Shown here piece after piece: positions 18,178 to 26,295 of a stretch of 64,000 nucleotides of DNA. Each line of letters begins with the position of its first letter. The stretch's first letter is position 1. The DNA is from Maritimibacter alkaliphilus HTCC2654 (GTDB lineage: Bacteria > Pseudomonadota > Alphaproteobacteria > Rhodobacterales > Rhodobacteraceae). The translations under genes and the position numbers were made by a program. The notes below the pieces were generated by a model. That model saw only the letters and a program-made list of their open reading frames with translations. It made no database searches and was not told the DNA's origin. Location: contig NZ_CH902578.1 in assembly GCF_000152805.1 (NCBI RefSeq), forward strand, positions 509,173 through 573,172, given 5' to 3'.

Positions 18178-18741
18178 TTACTCGGCCCCACGCGACAGGG
18201 CAGCGACCCCGGTGCGCGCCATTTCGACCAGGCCGAGCGGGCGCATGAGGTCCGCGAAGGCGTCGATCTTGTCCGGCGCACCCGTCAGTTCGAAGACGAA
18301 GCTTTCCAGCGTGGAATCCACCGCATTGGCCCGGAAAATGTCGGCCATGCGCAGGGCCTCGACCCGTTTTTCGCCAGTGCCCGCCACTTTGAAGAGCGCG
18401 AGTTCCCGTTCGACCGAAGCACCTTCGACCGTCAGGTCATGCACCCGGTGCACCGGCACGATCCGCCCGAGCTGGGCCTTGATCTGTTCGATCACCGCAG
18501 GTGTCCCACCCGTGACGATGGTGATGCGCGACTGGTGCCCGGTGTGGTCGACCTCGGCCACGGTCAGCGAGTCGATGTTGTAACCACGGCCCGAAAACAG
18601 CCCGATCACGCGCGCCAGCACACCCGGTTCGTTGTCCACGATCACCGCCAGCGTATGCGTCTCGACGATATCCGAATTCGGATCGCGCAGGTCATAGGCC
18701 GACTTCTTGGAGGAGCCTTTTTTGATCTTGAGAGCGTTCAT
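18178..18741 (-). CDS. ilvN: Acetolactate synthase small (regulatory) subunit
   Basis: A 187-residue regulatory subunit of acetohydroxyacid synthase. The N-terminal ACT domain (T-L-A-V-I-V-D-N-E-P-G-V-L-A-R-V-I-G-L-F-S, about 30-105) binds valine for feedback inhibition, followed by a second ACT-like C-terminal domain. It starts 12 bp after the ilvI stop and is co-transcribed with it from the attenuated promoter upstream of ilvI. A bidirectional terminator follows. Length and motifs are typical of IlvN/IlvH. Confidence 0.95.
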   Translation of the reverse strand: MNALKIKKGSSKKSAYDLRDPNSDIVETHTLAVIVDNEPGVLARVIGLFSGRGYNIDSLTVAEVDHTGHQSRITIVTGGTPAVIEQIKAQLGRIVPVHRVHDLTVEGASVERELALFKVAGTGEKRVEALRMADIFRANAVDSTLESFVFELTGAPDKIDAFADLMRPLGLVEMARTGVAALSRGAE

Positions 18742-18753
18742 ATCCTGTCCCCC

Positions 18754-20508
18754 TTACACCAGCACCGCGCCCGACGTGCCGATCGCATCGGCGGTCGAGG
18801 CTTCACCCAGAAGCATCTTGTTGTGCGGCTCGCCCGACGGGATCATCGGGAAGCAGTTCTCGTGCTTCTCGACCATGACGTCGAGGATGAAGGGACCGTC
18901 GTAGTCCAGCATCTCCTGAATAGCGTCGTCCAGTTCGGCGGGGTCTTTGACCAGCCGTCCCTTGCAGCCGAAGGCCTCGGCGAGTTTCACGAAGTCGGGC
19001 AGCGCCTCGGACCACGAATGGGAATAGCGTTCGCCATGCAGAAGCTCCTGCCACTGGCGCACCATGCCGAGGCGTTCGTTGTTCAGGATGAATTGCTTGA
19101 TCGGCAGGCGGAACTGAACCGCCGTCCCCATTTCCTGCATGTTCATCAGCCACGAGGCTTCGCCCGCCACGTTGATGACCACGCTGTCCGGGTGCGCCAT
19201 CTGCACCCCCACGCTCGCGGGCAGGCCGTAACCCATCGTGCCCAGACCGCCCGAGGTCATCCAGCGGCCCGGTTCGTCGAAGCCCATGAACTGCGCGGCC
19301 CACATCTGGTGCTGGCCCACTTCGGTCGTCACGTAACGGTCCATGCCACGCGTGATCGCTTCCAGCCGCTGAAGCGCGTGCTGCGGTTTGATGGTCTGGG
19401 TCGAGTTCTTGTAGTCGAGGCAGTTCACCTCTTTCCACGCGTCAATCTGCTTCCACCAGTTCCCCAGTGCCTCGACATTGGTCTTGCGCCCGCGCGACTT
19501 CCAGATGCGCAGAAGGTCTTCGAGCACGTGGCCCACGTCGCCGACGATGGGCAGGTCGACATGGATCACCTTGTTGATCGACGAGGGGTCGATGTCGATA
19601 TGCACCTTCTTCGAGCCGGGCGAGAACGCGTCGATGCGCCCCGTGATCCGGTCGTCGAACCGCGCGCCGACGTTTATCATCAGGTCGCAGTCGTGCATCG
19701 CCATGTTGGCTTCGTAAAGCCCGTGCATCCCCAGCATTCCGAGCCAGTTCTTGCCGGATGCCGGGTAGGCGCCCAGACCCATCAGGGTCGAGGTGATCGG
19801 AAAGTTCGTGGCATCCACCAGTTCACGCAAGAGCTGGCTCGCCGCCGTGCCGGAGTTGATGACCCCGCCACCGGTGTAGAACACCGGGCGCTCGGCCGCT
19901 TCGATCATCTCGGCCAGACGGGTGATCGCGTCGATATCGCCCTTCACCTGCGGCTGGTAATGTTCGGTGCGCGCCTTCTGCGGCTCGACGTAGGTGCCTT
20001 GGGCGAATTGCACGTCCTTGGGGATGTCGATGAGCGTCGGGCCGGGGCGGCCCGTGGTCGCGACGTGGAAGGCCTGATGGATGGTGTCCGCCAGCTTGTT
20101 CGTGTCCTTCACCAGCCAGTTGTGCTTGGTGCAGGGGCGGGTGATGCCGACCGTATCGGCCTCCTGAAACCCGTCGGTGCCGATCATGAAGGTGGGCACC
20201 TGACCCGTCAGCACGACGATCGGGATCGAGTCGAGCAGCGCGTCGGTCAGACCCGTGACCGCGTTGGTCGCGCCGGGGCCGGAGGTGACGAGCACGACAC
20301 CGGGTTTCCCGGTCGAACGGGCATAGCCCTCGGCGGCATGGACCGCGCCTTGTTCATGGCGCACCAGAACATGACGGATGTCGTTTTGCTGGAACACCTC
20401 GTCATAGATCGGAAGAACGGCGCCGCCGGGATATCCGAATACCGTGTCCACACCCTGATCCTTTAGGGCCTGAACCACCATTTTCGCGCCGGTCATCTGA
20501 CGTGTCAT
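18754..20508 (-). CDS. ilvI: Acetolactate synthase large (catalytic) subunit
   Basis: The ThDP/FAD-dependent enzyme that makes acetolactate or acetohydroxybutyrate, the first common step of Val, Leu and Ile synthesis; 584 residues. It starts with F-G-Y-P-G-G-A-V-L-P-I-Y-D, includes the catalytic Glu region in H-E-Q-G-A-V-H-A-A-E-G-Y-A-R, the F-Q-E-A-D-T-V-G-I-T-R-P herbicide-site loop and the ThDP motif V-A-G-E-A-S-W-L-M-N-M-Q-E. The start at ATG 20508 follows GGAGAG. Its leader encodes a branched-chain-rich peptide and a terminator/antiterminator pair, so transcription should be attenuated when charged Leu/Val/Ile tRNAs are plentiful. Confidence 0.96.
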   Translation of the reverse strand: MTRQMTGAKMVVQALKDQGVDTVFGYPGGAVLPIYDEVFQQNDIRHVLVRHEQGAVHAAEGYARSTGKPGVVLVTSGPGATNAVTGLTDALLDSIPIVVLTGQVPTFMIGTDGFQEADTVGITRPCTKHNWLVKDTNKLADTIHQAFHVATTGRPGPTLIDIPKDVQFAQGTYVEPQKARTEHYQPQVKGDIDAITRLAEMIEAAERPVFYTGGGVINSGTAASQLLRELVDATNFPITSTLMGLGAYPASGKNWLGMLGMHGLYEANMAMHDCDLMINVGARFDDRITGRIDAFSPGSKKVHIDIDPSSINKVIHVDLPIVGDVGHVLEDLLRIWKSRGRKTNVEALGNWWKQIDAWKEVNCLDYKNSTQTIKPQHALQRLEAITRGMDRYVTTEVGQHQMWAAQFMGFDEPGRWMTSGGLGTMGYGLPASVGVQMAHPDSVVINVAGEASWLMNMQEMGTAVQFRLPIKQFILNNERLGMVRQWQELLHGERYSHSWSEALPDFVKLAEAFGCKGRLVKDPAELDDAIQEMLDYDGPFILDVMVEKHENCFPMIPSGEPHNKMLLGEASTADAIGTSGAVLV

Positions 20509-20547
20509 GTCTCTCTCCGTGTGGGCGTCGCGCCCGTATCTCCGGTC

Positions 20548-20578
20548 ATAAAAAAGCCCCCGATTTTCTGTCGGGGGC
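20548..20578 (-). terminator. Attenuator terminator in the ilvI leader
   Basis: On the minus strand a perfect 8-bp stem GCCCCCGA / TCGGGGGC with a 7-base loop is followed by TTTTTTAT. It lies between the leader peptide and ilvI, so it would stop transcription before the structural genes. Its 5' arm overlaps the 3' arm of the alternative antiterminator (20576-20585). Confidence 0.9.
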
Positions 20579-20619
20579 GCATGGGGAACCTTCAGGGGTC
20601 CGTTACCGTCCCATGCGCC
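20576..20619 (-). promoter_or_regulatory. Antiterminator of the ilvI attenuator
   Basis: GGCGCATGGG (20610-20619, within the last codons of the leader peptide) pairs perfectly over 10 bp with CCCATGCGCC (20576-20585), which includes the beginning of the terminator's 5' arm. The two structures are therefore mutually exclusive. A ribosome completing the peptide covers the first arm and favours termination; a ribosome stalled at the Leu/Val/Ile codons leaves it free and favours read-through. Confidence 0.85.
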
Positions 20620-20650
20620 TATATCCTACGATGACTACAAGGCTTTCCAC
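20603..20650 (-). CDS. ilvI leader peptide (attenuation peptide)
   Basis: A 15-residue peptide, M-E-S-L-V-V-I-V-G-Y-R-R-M-G-R, starting at GTG 20650 behind AAAGGAG with 7-base spacing and ending in TAA at 20603. Five consecutive codons specify Leu, Val, Val, Ile, Val, the very products of the downstream pathway. Its position before a perfect terminator/antiterminator pair defines a classical ribosome-mediated attenuator. Confidence 0.9.
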   Translation of the reverse strand: MESLVVIVGYRRMGR

Positions 20651-20876
20651 GACCGCTCTCCTTTGTGGTGCGGGGACATTATGGGTCGGCTGTCGGGGCG
20701 TCAACGCCAAATGGCTGAATAAAGTGTCGCACCAGCGGTTTTTGGCGACATTTTCTTTCCTTTTGGCGGGCCTGAAGGGGGATTGTGAAAATGTGAGCGT
20801 GCTCGAGAGGCCGACTCGGGTGTTTTCAGGCGGGAAGAAACGCATCCGTGTTAGGGTTCGGTCGGATTTTACACGG

Positions 20877-20905
20877 CTGTCATGGAAGCGACTCCGCTTT
20901 GTCAC
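20877..20905 (+). promoter_or_regulatory. Candidate Pho box upstream of phoX
   Basis: CTGTCAT (20877-20883) equals the canonical Pho heptad, and TTGTCAC (20899-20905) lies exactly 22 bp (two 11-bp steps) further on; the middle heptad GCGACTC is poor. The site is 74-102 bp before the phoX start. PhoX genes are typical PhoB targets and phoB is encoded in this window, but the weak middle repeat makes this a candidate. Confidence 0.55.
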
Positions 20906-20978
20906 AGCTCGAAACGAGGCTCGCGCACGGACGCCGACTCGGCGCACCCGAACAGCCAGCCAATAAGGAGCAAGCCCC

Positions 20979-22841
20979 GTGAAAGACCAAGACACCTCGA
21001 ACCTGTCGTGGGACGAATTCGACGAGATGCGCGACCCGCGCCCGGCGACCAATGATTTCGACGCCGTCGTGGAACGTGCCATCACCCGCCGCGGCTTTCT
21101 GGGTGGGGCGCTGGCCTTCGGCTCGGCCGCGACCGTTTTCGGTTCGGCCATGCTGACCTCAAGCCGCGCGCAGGCTGCGGCCCACGGGGGCTTCGGGTTC
21201 GAGCCGATCGACATCGCCACCGATTTCGACATCCACGTGCCCGAAGGCTACGAATGGAAAACGCTCGTGCGCTGGGGCGATGCGCTCTGGTCCGAAGCCG
21301 ATGGCGCCTATGACGCCGAGACCGGCGTTTCGCCCGCCATGTCGGACAAGGTGTTCGGTGAGAACACGGACGGGATGGAGACGTTTTTTGTCGATGGCAA
21401 GGAACTGATCGCCGTGAACTCGGAATACGTGAACCCCAAGATCAACCTTCCCGCCGCCTCGGACGGCACGCCGCAGAATGCGGACGAGGTGATGCTCTTG
21501 AAGAACCTTCAGGGCGTGACGGTCATGGAGGTCGCGATGAACGGCGGCACCTATGAGGTGGTGAAGGACAGCCCCTACAACCGCCGCATCACGCATGAAA
21601 CCCAGATGACCATGGACGGCCCCGCAGCCGGTCACGCGCTGGTGCAGACGAACGCCGACCCCGAGGGCATGAGCCCCAAAGGCACGATGAACAACTGCGG
21701 TTCGGGCAAGACGCTTTGGGGCACCTACCTGACCTGCGAAGAGAACTTCAACGGCTACTTCGGCGCGACCGGCGGTTATGACGAAACCGACGGTCTGTCG
21801 CGCTACGGCATCGGAGGCGAGGGCCGCTACGCTTACGAAAAGTTCGACCCGCGCTATGACCTGACCGCCGAGCCCAACGAGCCGAACCGCCACGGCTGGA
21901 TCACCGAGATCGACCCGACCGATCCCGAAAGCACCCCCGTCAAACACACCGCCCTTGGCCGCTTCAAGCACGAGAACGCCGAGATGGTGCAGGCCGCCGA
22001 TGGCCGTGTCGTTGTCTACATGGGCGACGATGAGCGGGGCGAGTTCATCTATCGCTACGTCTCGAACGGCACCTATGCCGAAGGCGGCTCGACCGAGGGT
22101 CTGCTGTCGGACGGTCAGCTTTACGTCGCCAAGTTCAACGACGACATGACCGGCGAATGGATCGCGCTGACCCCCGAAGCCACCGGCATGTCGCTGGAAG
22201 AAACGCTGGTCTTCTCGCGCATCGCGGCCTCGGCTGTGGGCGCGACGTCGATGGACCGCCCGGAATGGATCGCGGCGAACCCGCTCAAGGCCGAGGCCTA
22301 TTGCGCGCTCACCAACAACTCCAAGCGCGGCGGTGACGCCATGCCGGTGAACGCGGCCAACCCGCGTGAGACCAACGAATACGGTCAGATCGTGCGTTGG
22401 GCTCCGGCGGGCGACGACCACGGCGCCGACACCTTTGCGTGGGATCTCTACGTGATGGCGGGCAACCCGGCGGTTTACGACAACGCTTACGGCGGGTCCG
22501 AGAACGTCACCGACGGCAACATGTTCAACTCGCCCGACGGCATGGCGTTCGACAGCAAGGGGATGCTGTGGATCCAGACCGATGGCGACGATTCGAACGA
22601 GGGCGACTTCGCCGGGCAGGGCAACAACCAGATGCTCGTCGGGAACACCGAAACCGGCGAAATCGCCCGCTTCCTTACCGCGCCCAATGGGGCCGAAGTG
22701 ACGGGCCTGTGCTGGAACGAAGACAACACGGTCGCCTTCGTCGGCATCCAGCATCCGGGCGGTTCGTGGCCCGATGGCAACGGCAAGCCGCGCTCGTCGA
22801 TCATTCAGGTCTGGCGCACGGACGGTGCCCCGGTCGGCTGA
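20979..22841 (+). CDS. phoX: PhoX-family alkaline phosphatase (DUF839), Tat-exported
   Basis: A 620-residue periplasmic phosphomonoesterase that liberates phosphate from organic esters using iron and calcium. The start is GTG 20979 behind AAGGAG. A twin-arginine signal, T-R-R-G-F-L-G-G (Arg37-Arg38) plus hydrophobic core up to about 67, shows export of the folded protein, as known for PhoX. Conserved PhoX elements include N-S-E-Y-V, M-N-N-C-G-S-G, L-T-C-E-E-N and F-K-H-E-N-A. A Pho-box-like site lies upstream and a clear terminator downstream, so it is a single-gene unit. It separates from the opposed ilvI leader by about 330 bp. Confidence 0.92.
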   Translation: MKDQDTSNLSWDEFDEMRDPRPATNDFDAVVERAITRRGFLGGALAFGSAATVFGSAMLTSSRAQAAAHGGFGFEPIDIATDFDIHVPEGYEWKTLVRWGDALWSEADGAYDAETGVSPAMSDKVFGENTDGMETFFVDGKELIAVNSEYVNPKINLPAASDGTPQNADEVMLLKNLQGVTVMEVAMNGGTYEVVKDSPYNRRITHETQMTMDGPAAGHALVQTNADPEGMSPKGTMNNCGSGKTLWGTYLTCEENFNGYFGATGGYDETDGLSRYGIGGEGRYAYEKFDPRYDLTAEPNEPNRHGWITEIDPTDPESTPVKHTALGRFKHENAEMVQAADGRVVVYMGDDERGEFIYRYVSNGTYAEGGSTEGLLSDGQLYVAKFNDDMTGEWIALTPEATGMSLEETLVFSRIAASAVGATSMDRPEWIAANPLKAEAYCALTNNSKRGGDAMPVNAANPRETNEYGQIVRWAPAGDDHGADTFAWDLYVMAGNPAVYDNAYGGSENVTDGNMFNSPDGMAFDSKGMLWIQTDGDDSNEGDFAGQGNNQMLVGNTETGEIARFLTAPNGAEVTGLCWNEDNTVAFVGIQHPGGSWPDGNGKPRSSIIQVWRTDGAPVG

Positions 22842-22863
22842 TCCAACGCATTTGATGACGGTC

Positions 22864-22896
22864 GGGCGTCTCCCTCACGGGAGGCGCCTGTTTTTT
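22864..22896 (+). terminator. Intrinsic terminator after phoX
   Basis: GGCGTCTCCC / GGGAGGCGCC form a 10-bp stem with one G-U wobble and a TCAC loop, followed by TGTTTTTT. It lies 23 bp behind the phoX stop. Confidence 0.9.
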
Positions 22897-22909
22897 GGAG
22901 CGGAGCAGA

Positions 22910-23590
22910 TCAGTCGGCGTTATCGGGTTCCGGCTCGGCCTTGCGCGACGGGCCCCAGAGCACCTCAAGTTGCGGCAGGAGGAGCGAGACGAAAATCGCG
23001 ACGACGGCGGCGATGGCCGTGGCGGCGGGGCTGGTGACGATGGGGTCGCCGGGGGTCGCGGCGGCCCAGGCCCAGAACGCGATGACCGAAGACAAAAACG
23101 GCCACATCGGAAAGGTGAGGACCGACGGGGTCGCAGGCTTCCCGGCCTTTTCGCGGGCCGCGGCGGCTGCGTCCTCCGCCCGTTTTTCAACCTTGTAGTC
23201 CACGACGACATACAGCCAGATCAGCAGGTGGCAGGCCACGAACAGGTAGGGCCAGAACACCGCGCCATCGGTCTGGCCAAGCCCGTTGAAGATCGCAAGC
23301 CCGGTGATGTAGAACGCCATGATCTCGGCCGGGAAATACTGCCCCAGCACGTCGAGGGCCGAGGTGACCTTGGCCTTGGCGGTGCCGGGATCGGCGTCGG
23401 CATCCGGCTTCGGCTCTTGCGCGGCGGCTGCGGCGATTCGGGCTTCCAGAGTCTCGACGCTCTCGCCATTGTCACGGGCAAGGCGGGCGAGGCCCATGAC
23501 CTCGTCCATGTCGAGCTTGAACGATGGATCGGCCACCTTGGCCGACCGTTGCGCTGCGTAATTGCGCTGTAATGACCCACGTATTGACAT
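22910..23590 (-). CDS. Conserved membrane protein of unknown function
   Basis: A 226-residue protein. Residues 1-85 are hydrophilic and helical (A-Q-R-S-A-K-V ... D-E-V-M-G-L-A-R-L-A-R-D), followed by four probable membrane segments at about 90-105, 111-133, 160-176 and 186-208, then a charged tail. No catalytic motif is recognised. The start at ATG 23590 follows GGGGGACAG. It lies downstream of the arginyl-transferase gene on the same strand, 79 bp away, and may be co-transcribed. Function unknown. Confidence 0.7.
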   Translation of the reverse strand: MSIRGSLQRNYAAQRSAKVADPSFKLDMDEVMGLARLARDNGESVETLEARIAAAAAQEPKPDADADPGTAKAKVTSALDVLGQYFPAEIMAFYITGLAIFNGLGQTDGAVFWPYLFVACHLLIWLYVVVDYKVEKRAEDAAAAAREKAGKPATPSVLTFPMWPFLSSVIAFWAWAAATPGDPIVTSPAATAIAAVVAIFVSLLLPQLEVLWGPSRKAEPEPDNAD

Positions 23591-23669
23591 GGCTGTCCCC
23601 CGAAAAAACGTCGAAAACGAACCCGTTCAGTAAAATGCGGGATCAGTCTAGCGTCTGGGGGGCGTTTGA

Positions 23670-24506
23670 CTAGCGCTTCTTGACCGGCTGCGCGCCGGGC
23701 AGGGCGATCTGGGCGACCTGTTCGGCGATCGGATCGTTGGACAGCGGATGCTGGCGCGTGTCGAAATTCTCGGCGTCTTCCATCGGGGTCCACTGACCGC
23801 CGACATAGACCTCGAGCGCCGCGAACTTGGCCTTGTAATCCATCTTGGGCGATCCGGGCACCCAGTAGCCGAGGTAGACGTAAGGCAGCCCCGCCTCCTG
23901 CGCGAGCCGGATGTGATCGAGGATCACGTAGGTGCCGAGGCTGTCGGCGTGGCGGGCGGGATCGTAGAAGCTGTAGACCATCGACAGCCCGTCATCGAGC
24001 ACGTCGGTCAGGCAGACGGCGGCCAGATCGCGGGTCCGGCGATCCTCGGACCGGACGGAATATTCGATCACCCGCGATTTGATCGGGGTTTCCTCGATCA
24101 TCGCGGCGAATTCGAACACATCCATGTCGGCCATGCCGCCGTCGGCATGGCGCGCGTCGAGGTATTTGCGGAAAAGCTCGTATTGTTCTTCGGTCGCCCA
24201 GGGCGCACGGGTCCGGCGGGCGAGCTGCGCGTTCTTCTTCTCGGTGCGCCGCTGGCTTTTCGACTCGGTGAAATCCTTAACCCTGATCCGGGCGGACAGG
24301 CAGGCGTTACAATCCGAACATGACGGACGGTAAAGCACGTTCTGGGACCGGCGGAACCCCTGCTTGGACAGGGTGTCGTTCAGCGCCTCGGCCTGTTCGC
24401 CCTGAAGCGCCGTGAACAACTTCCGCTCCAGCCGACCCTCGAGGTAAGGGCAGGGCTGCGGCGCAGTCACATAGAACTGCGGGGCGAGGGGAAGAGTGTG
24501 ACGCAT
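23670..24506 (-). CDS. bpt: Aspartate/glutamate leucyltransferase (ATE/Bpt, N-degron pathway)
   Basis: A 278-residue aminoacyl-tRNA-protein transferase that adds an amino acid to N-terminal Asp/Glu of proteins and so marks them for ClpS/ClpAP degradation. The N-terminal signature [14 protein letters not shown], the F-R-R-S ... [16 protein letters not shown] metal/Cys cluster, and the GNAT-like C-terminal part with [14 protein letters not shown] and Y-V-Y-L-G-Y-W match bacterial Bpt rather than eukaryotic ATE1. Donor preference (Leu versus Arg) is inferred from the bacterial family. Confidence 0.93.
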   Translation of the reverse strand: MRHTLPLAPQFYVTAPQPCPYLEGRLERKLFTALQGEQAEALNDTLSKQGFRRSQNVLYRPSCSDCNACLSARIRVKDFTESKSQRRTEKKNAQLARRTRAPWATEEQYELFRKYLDARHADGGMADMDVFEFAAMIEETPIKSRVIEYSVRSEDRRTRDLAAVCLTDVLDDGLSMVYSFYDPARHADSLGTYVILDHIRLAQEAGLPYVYLGYWVPGSPKMDYKAKFAALEVYVGGQWTPMEDAENFDTRQHPLSNDPIAEQVAQIALPGAQPVKKR

Positions 24507-24610
24507 AGAGACGCGAAGTGTTCGGTGGTTTCGGACCCAGTTTCACGAAACCTATCAACGAAACCTTAACCCGCCAAGCCCCGCAGGGCATTTGGGTAAA
24601 TCACCGCCGG

Positions 24611-25063
24611 TCACATCCGCGCGGAGCGGTTGATCGCGGCGGTGCCCAGCACGAGGTCGGTGAGGCCCTGACCCCGATCCCCGGTCATCATAAGGATGAT
24701 GGATGCGATCTGCGGCAGGACGAAGGACATCGACAGGGTGTAGCCCAGCGTGTGCATCACGGCGGTCCCGAGGTCGAGCCGCTGGCCGTCGTGCCGCCGG
24801 ATCTCGATCGACATCAGGCGCATCCCCAGCGTGGCCGACCCGTTGGCGAGTGTCACCACACGGTAGACGAACCCGACGACGAGCCACAGGAAGCCCGCGA
24901 AGAAAAAGCCGATCCCGACGGTCAACAGAATGAAAAGCAGAACAAGGCCGACCACGATCAGCGTATCGAACACCCAAGCCAGCGCGCGCTTGGCGGGCAC
25001 ATCGGCATAGAACTCCGACTGGTAGTCGGGATCGGGTAGTCCGGTATAGGTGGCGGTGTTCAT
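24611..25063 (-). CDS. RDD-family membrane protein
   Basis: A 150-residue membrane protein with an RDD domain: the A-K-R-A-L-A-W-V-F-D-T-L-I-V segment carries the Arg and Asp of the signature, and three membrane segments follow (about 32-50, 54-72, 108-130). The start at 25063 is preferred over 25075 because GGGGA lies 7 bases upstream. RDD proteins have been linked to ion or osmolyte transport in a few cases; no substrate can be given. It lies between the DUF2852 and bpt genes on the same strand and probably shares their promoter. Confidence 0.8.
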   Translation of the reverse strand: MNTATYTGLPDPDYQSEFYADVPAKRALAWVFDTLIVVGLVLLFILLTVGIGFFFAGFLWLVVGFVYRVVTLANGSATLGMRLMSIEIRRHDGQRLDLGTAVMHTLGYTLSMSFVLPQIASIILMMTGDRGQGLTDLVLGTAAINRSARM

Positions 25064-25117
25064 GATGGTCCCCATATGGAAAAGGCGGTCGGCCCCGACA
25101 AGCGGGGCCGCGCGATC

Positions 25118-25636
25118 TTATTTCGGCTCTTTCGCCACGACGGCATCGTCGTCGCCGTCCTCGTCGTCCGAGCTGTCTTCGATCCGACCGCTGCGGGCCG
25201 CATCGGCGCGTTCGTTCATGAACTGGTCGAATTCCGACTTGTCCTTGGCTTGGCGCAGGCGGTCGAGGAAAGCCTCGAACTGCTCCTGCTCGTCCATCAG
25301 GCGTTGCAGGGTTTCGGCCTTGTAGGAATCGAAGGCGGTGTTGCCCGAGCTTTTGAAGCTGCGTCCGCGACCGTTGTCCCAGACATAGGCGTAGGTGTCA
25401 TGGCCGTGACGGCGGCCGTGGCGGTGACGGCCATGCGGGCCGTTGCAGGATTTCGAGAACATGCGTTTGCTCCAGATCATGTACATCAGAAGGGCGAGGC
25501 CCACGGGCCAGAAGAAGACGAACCCGAGGACCATGAGCGCGATCCACGCGCCCTTGCCCCGTTCGTCGAGCCAGGCCTCGGTCTTGTTGAACCAGCCCTC
25601 GGACTTCGGAGGGGCGGTTTCGCTCATCGTCGTCAT
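25118..25636 (-). CDS. DUF2852 family membrane protein
   Basis: A 172-residue protein. The start is ATG 25636 behind AAAGGAA. One or two membrane segments (about 29-52, W-I-A-L-M-V-L-G-F-V-F-F-W-P-V-G-L-A-L-L) are followed by a His/Arg-rich stretch (G-P-H-G-R-H-R-H-G-R-R-H-G-H), a W-D-N-G-R-G-R-S-F motif, then a coiled-coil-like segment with F-L-D-R-L-R-Q-A-K-D-K-S-E-F-D-Q-F-M and an acidic tail. The F-D-x-Y-K-x-E-T-L-x-R-L core is typical of DUF2852. Function unknown. Two palindromic operators lie directly upstream. Confidence 0.8.
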   Translation of the reverse strand: MTTMSETAPPKSEGWFNKTEAWLDERGKGAWIALMVLGFVFFWPVGLALLMYMIWSKRMFSKSCNGPHGRHRHGRRHGHDTYAYVWDNGRGRSFKSSGNTAFDSYKAETLQRLMDEQEQFEAFLDRLRQAKDKSEFDQFMNERADAARSGRIEDSSDDEDGDDDAVVAKEPK

Positions 25637-25674
25637 AGTGTTTCCTTTCTGCACGGAATGTGCGGTGTCGGTGC

Positions 25675-25753
25675 GATGTGAATTCCTTTCACATTACCAA
25701 GATCGGCACCACGCCCCGTGTTTTCAAGGAAAAATGTGAAAGGTCTTCACATT
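25675..25753. promoter_or_regulatory. Twin palindromic operators upstream of the DUF2852 gene
   Basis: Two sites share the architecture ATGTGAA-N5-TTCACAT. Site 1 is 25676-25694 (spacer TTCCT), with matching T on its right edge. Site 2 is 25733-25753, where the arms extend to AATGTGAA/TTCACATT (spacer AGGTC). Their centres are 58 bp apart. Spacing is one base longer than a CRP site (TGTGA-N6-TCACA), so a different dimeric regulator is likely. They lie between the ybaK stop and the DUF2852 start. Confidence 0.75.
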
Positions 25754-25761
25754 AATTTCGT

Positions 25762-26232
25762 TCAGGCAATGAAATCAGTGACTTGCGCGCCCGTCAGCCG
25801 CTCGATATCGCGGGGATTCACGGAGAAGATGTGCCGTGGCGTGCCTGCTGCGGCCCAGATCACGTCGAAATCGAAGAGCCGGGGGTCCATGAAGGCCCGG
25901 ATCGGGTTCAGGTGCCCGATGGGGGCGACCCCGCCGATGGCAAAGCCTGTCTGCGACCGGATCAGGCCCGCATCGGCCTTGCCCAAAACTTCGCCTGCCG
26001 CCGCGCCGGCCTTGGCGTCGTCCACCCGGTTGCCGCCTGCGGTCAGGAACAGGATCGCCTGCCCGTCGTCCTCGCCGCGAAAGATGATCGACTTGATGAT
26101 CTGGTCGATCTCGCAGCCAGCCGCGCGGGCCGCATCCGCCGCCGTGCGCGTGCCCTCGGCCATTTCGAGTATGGTGATGTCCAGCCCGGCCTCGGCCGCC
26201 GCCCGTTCGACGCGTTTCAATGACTTGCTCAT
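25762..26232 (-). CDS. YbaK/EbsC-type aminoacyl-tRNA deacylase
   Basis: A 156-residue trans-editing domain that hydrolyses mischarged tRNAs (Cys- or Ala-tRNA-Pro in characterised members). The conserved Lys in I-I-K-S-I-I-F-R, the A-G-G-N-R-V-D strand, G-F-A-I-G-G-V-A-P-I-G-H and the terminal A-A-A-G-T-P-R-H-I-F match the YbaK/ProX fold. The start is ATG 26232; the open frame continues far upstream but only over the opposed glnE. It is divergent from glnE and ends just before the operator pair. Confidence 0.88.
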   Translation of the reverse strand: MSKSLKRVERAAAEAGLDITILEMAEGTRTAADAARAAGCEIDQIIKSIIFRGEDDGQAILFLTAGGNRVDDAKAGAAAGEVLGKADAGLIRSQTGFAIGGVAPIGHLNPIRAFMDPRLFDFDVIWAAAGTPRHIFSVNPRDIERLTGAQVTDFIA

Positions 26233-26295
26233 GGCGGCATCATGCACGGGCGGATCGGCTTGACCACCCCCGACCGCGCAGCCAATCTCCGCGCC

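Noticed and set aside
25675-25753. The two palindromes as CRP or FNR sites.
   Set aside because: CRP needs TGTGA-N6-TCACA and FNR needs TTGAT-N4-ATCAA; here the inner spacing is 7 between TGTGA and TCACA in both copies.
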